From positions 6,944,501-7,008,500 of the forward strand of contig NC_088313.1 of the NCBI RefSeq assembly GCF_910592395.1: a stretch of 64,000 nt of DNA, read 5' to 3'. The notes under the pieces are model-generated. The model was not told the origin of the DNA, ran no database searches, and saw only the letters and a program-made list of their open reading frames with translations. Shown here in pieces: positions 62,892-64,000 of the stretch. How positions within the stretch are numbered: position 1 is the stretch's first letter; each line of letters begins with the position of its first letter. Both the position numbers and the translations under genes were made by a program. The stretch is from Lineus longissimus. Lineage: Eukaryota > Nemertea > Pilidiophora > Heteronemertea > Lineidae.

Positions 62892-63176
62892 ATGCCTGAG
62901 TACAAAAATGCAGAGGCAAGACACACCATGCATGTCATGACACCCAGGAGCTTTTTCTCATTTCTGAAACAGTTGCATGGTTGGAATGAATTTCCAAATC
63001 AGTCCGTCAAATCTCTATCCAAATGGAACATTATGACCACTCTATATTTGTGCAGTAGTGTTAAAACTGACTTTTTTGAAGTAAAGTACGTAAATCGAGA
63101 AGAAGAGGACGTTTACTTCGTCTGCAATGAAATGTCACAACTGTCTCCGCCGACGTTGTTGTCCTGTATGTTCTAG
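62892..63176 (+). other. Unrecognised open frame, possible gene fragment
   Basis: Ninety-four codons including SFFSFLKQLHGWNEFPNQSV and NIMTTLYLCSSVKTDFFEVK, then YVNREEEDVYFVCNEMSQ. The amino-acid mix looks real, and the first copy at 62654 appears to be the same sequence with the middle deleted and the frame lost. I do not recognise a family. It may be a captured host exon inside Harbinger 4. Confidence 0.35.
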
Positions 63177-63292
63177 CAGACGATTATTAGATACACTTCA
63201 AGACAGTGGCGCCGGTGTGAATAAATATACTTGCGTGATTGGTCAATGGCTCATGACGTCATGAAATAATTGCGTCAACAACGGGAATCATG

Positions 63293-63435
63293 GTAACTGT
63301 GGTTGCGGTGCGTCGTGAAAGCAGGATCGGCCAGCGCGGCCCGTATGGAATGCAACAAACTGTACCGGAACCGGAACTGTCATGGGTCTGCACAAATTTT
63401 TTCAGATTCGATGGACATGATGGATATATGAATTT
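63293..63435. repeat. 143-bp dispersed repeat, second copy
   Basis: Matches 3184-3329. In intron 1 of the Harbinger 4 transposase, about 100 bp from its exon 1 donor. Confidence 0.8.
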
Positions 63436-64000
63436 TGTTTACACTTTATACACATACGTAACCATTACACTCACTACGTTGTGTGAGTTATAAATAGTAG
63501 TGGGCGAGGAGCACATATGAGATGGGAACTGATACATACCTGCAACTGCGAAGAAGCGCTTCTTAGTTTCTGTGGCTTCGTCGCCCCTCGGAAATTTTAT
63601 GATTTCGCTCATATATTTGATTATTTCATTCATGGTGGCCTTCACGATACGGCACACGGAACTTTTTGACAGTCCATCTCCATCCCCGACCATTATTTGG
63701 AAGGACCCGCAAGCAAGGAAACGGAGACACACGCAAATTTGTAGTATGACAGGCAGTGCATGGCCACGGTCGGTCGGACGCGTCAACTTTGGGCCGAATA
63801 CCTCAGCGAAGACCATTATTGTGTCGGGCAAGAAACGATATCTGTCTTTCACCCCCTTGGCGGAGTACTTCTCCAAGGGGTTTTGATGGTCTACGAGTCA
63901 TCTTTCTGGGCCTCGGGCCATCAAATATCGAAGGACAGGCCGGTTGTGCCGGCGAATTTCCGCCATTTTGTGTCCTTCATTCCGACTTAAGTACGGTAGC

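Larger units (their letters stand above)
60272..63966 (-). pseudogene. Harbinger 4 transposase, four exons, one nonsense and one frameshift
   Basis: Minus-strand exons 63966-63540, 61635-61523, 61052-60938 and 60629-60272 join at phases 1, 0, 1. Starts MAEIRRHNRPVLRYLMARGP; a TGA (63898-63900) then precedes NPLEKYSAKGVKDRYRF. Later: CLRFLACGSFQIMVGD, SKSSVCRIVKATMNEI, then split GFPNVIGALDCTQIKI (first D), KWPGSVHDSRIFKV (second D), LLGDKGYALEPYLMTPYRNP and, after a small frameshifting deletion near 60518, VEQAFGILKRRFHCLHDEIR (E). All introns have GT-AG sites. Two lesions only, so recently alive. Confidence 0.86.
54530..64000. mobile_element. PIF/Harbinger DNA transposon 4, runs off the right edge
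   Basis: Left tip GGGCCCGGTTTCTCAAAGAA followed by repeated CTTAAG/ACTTAAGT words typical of a Harbinger subterminal region. Contains a four-exon Myb/SANT-like gene (+) and a convergent four-exon transposase (-) whose first exon starts at 63966. The right terminus is outside the window, so the full extent is inferred. About 9.5 kb is visible, long for the group because introns carry satellite and MITE insertions. Confidence 0.7.

Overview
This is animal nuclear DNA from an unplaced marine-type invertebrate. The window has GT-AG introns, exons in compatible phases, about 40 kb devoted to one gene, and an intron and intergenic space packed with transposons. Nothing here fixes the phylum. The mix of LRP-type modules, Harbinger, pogo, Tx1/L1-like LINE, Penelope and LTR remnants fits a lophotrochozoan or an invertebrate deuterostome.

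The main host locus is on the + strand from 5.7 to 46.9 kb. I join 13 exons by splice sites and phase: signal peptide (5714), EGF-like (6098), a six-bladed YWTD beta-propeller with its closing EGF module (9454, 15693, 22517, 24532, 26281), two tandem exons with two fibronectin III domains each (42191, 43824), then three PAN/apple-like modules (44726, 45407+46107, 46584) and a stop at 46900. The total is 3225 nt, an exact multiple of three, giving 1074 residues with no membrane segment after the leader. A second copy of the promoter flank and leader exon lies at 27.35-28.79 kb. Its phase-1 donor matches the FN3 acceptor at 42191, so the locus may make two proteins: a long LRP-like one and a 704-residue FN3-PAN one.

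Mobile elements fill the rest. Four PIF/Harbinger elements, each with (or with a remnant of) a transposase and a convergent Myb/SANT-like gene, lie at 6629-9358, 18414-21398, 51468-53150 and 54530 to beyond the right edge. The second looks intact. The fourth has an intact four-exon Myb-like gene but a transposase with two lesions. Three pogo/Tigger-like DD35D elements are present; two sit in a recent direct duplication (30358-33825 and 36503-38868), and the third is at 47947-50042. A Tx1/L1-like LINE (minus strand, about 10.8-15.5 kb) is split by a TTAA-flanked element. LTR-retrotransposon pieces lie at 39.5-41.4 kb and a Penelope-like GIY-YIG tail at 25.85-26.2 kb.

Several non-coding elements are defined by their own termini. 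They include a 1102-bp insertion at 27551 with six ACACGTGAC-type motifs and an empty site in the paralogous flank; a 1101-bp insertion at 30442 with a 9-bp target duplication and an empty site at 36578; a 1378-bp TA-flanked element with roughly 180-bp inverted repeats (22884-24261); several short foldback elements; and a 132-bp tandem array with an A-B-A-B higher-order pattern (about 56.1-56.6 kb).
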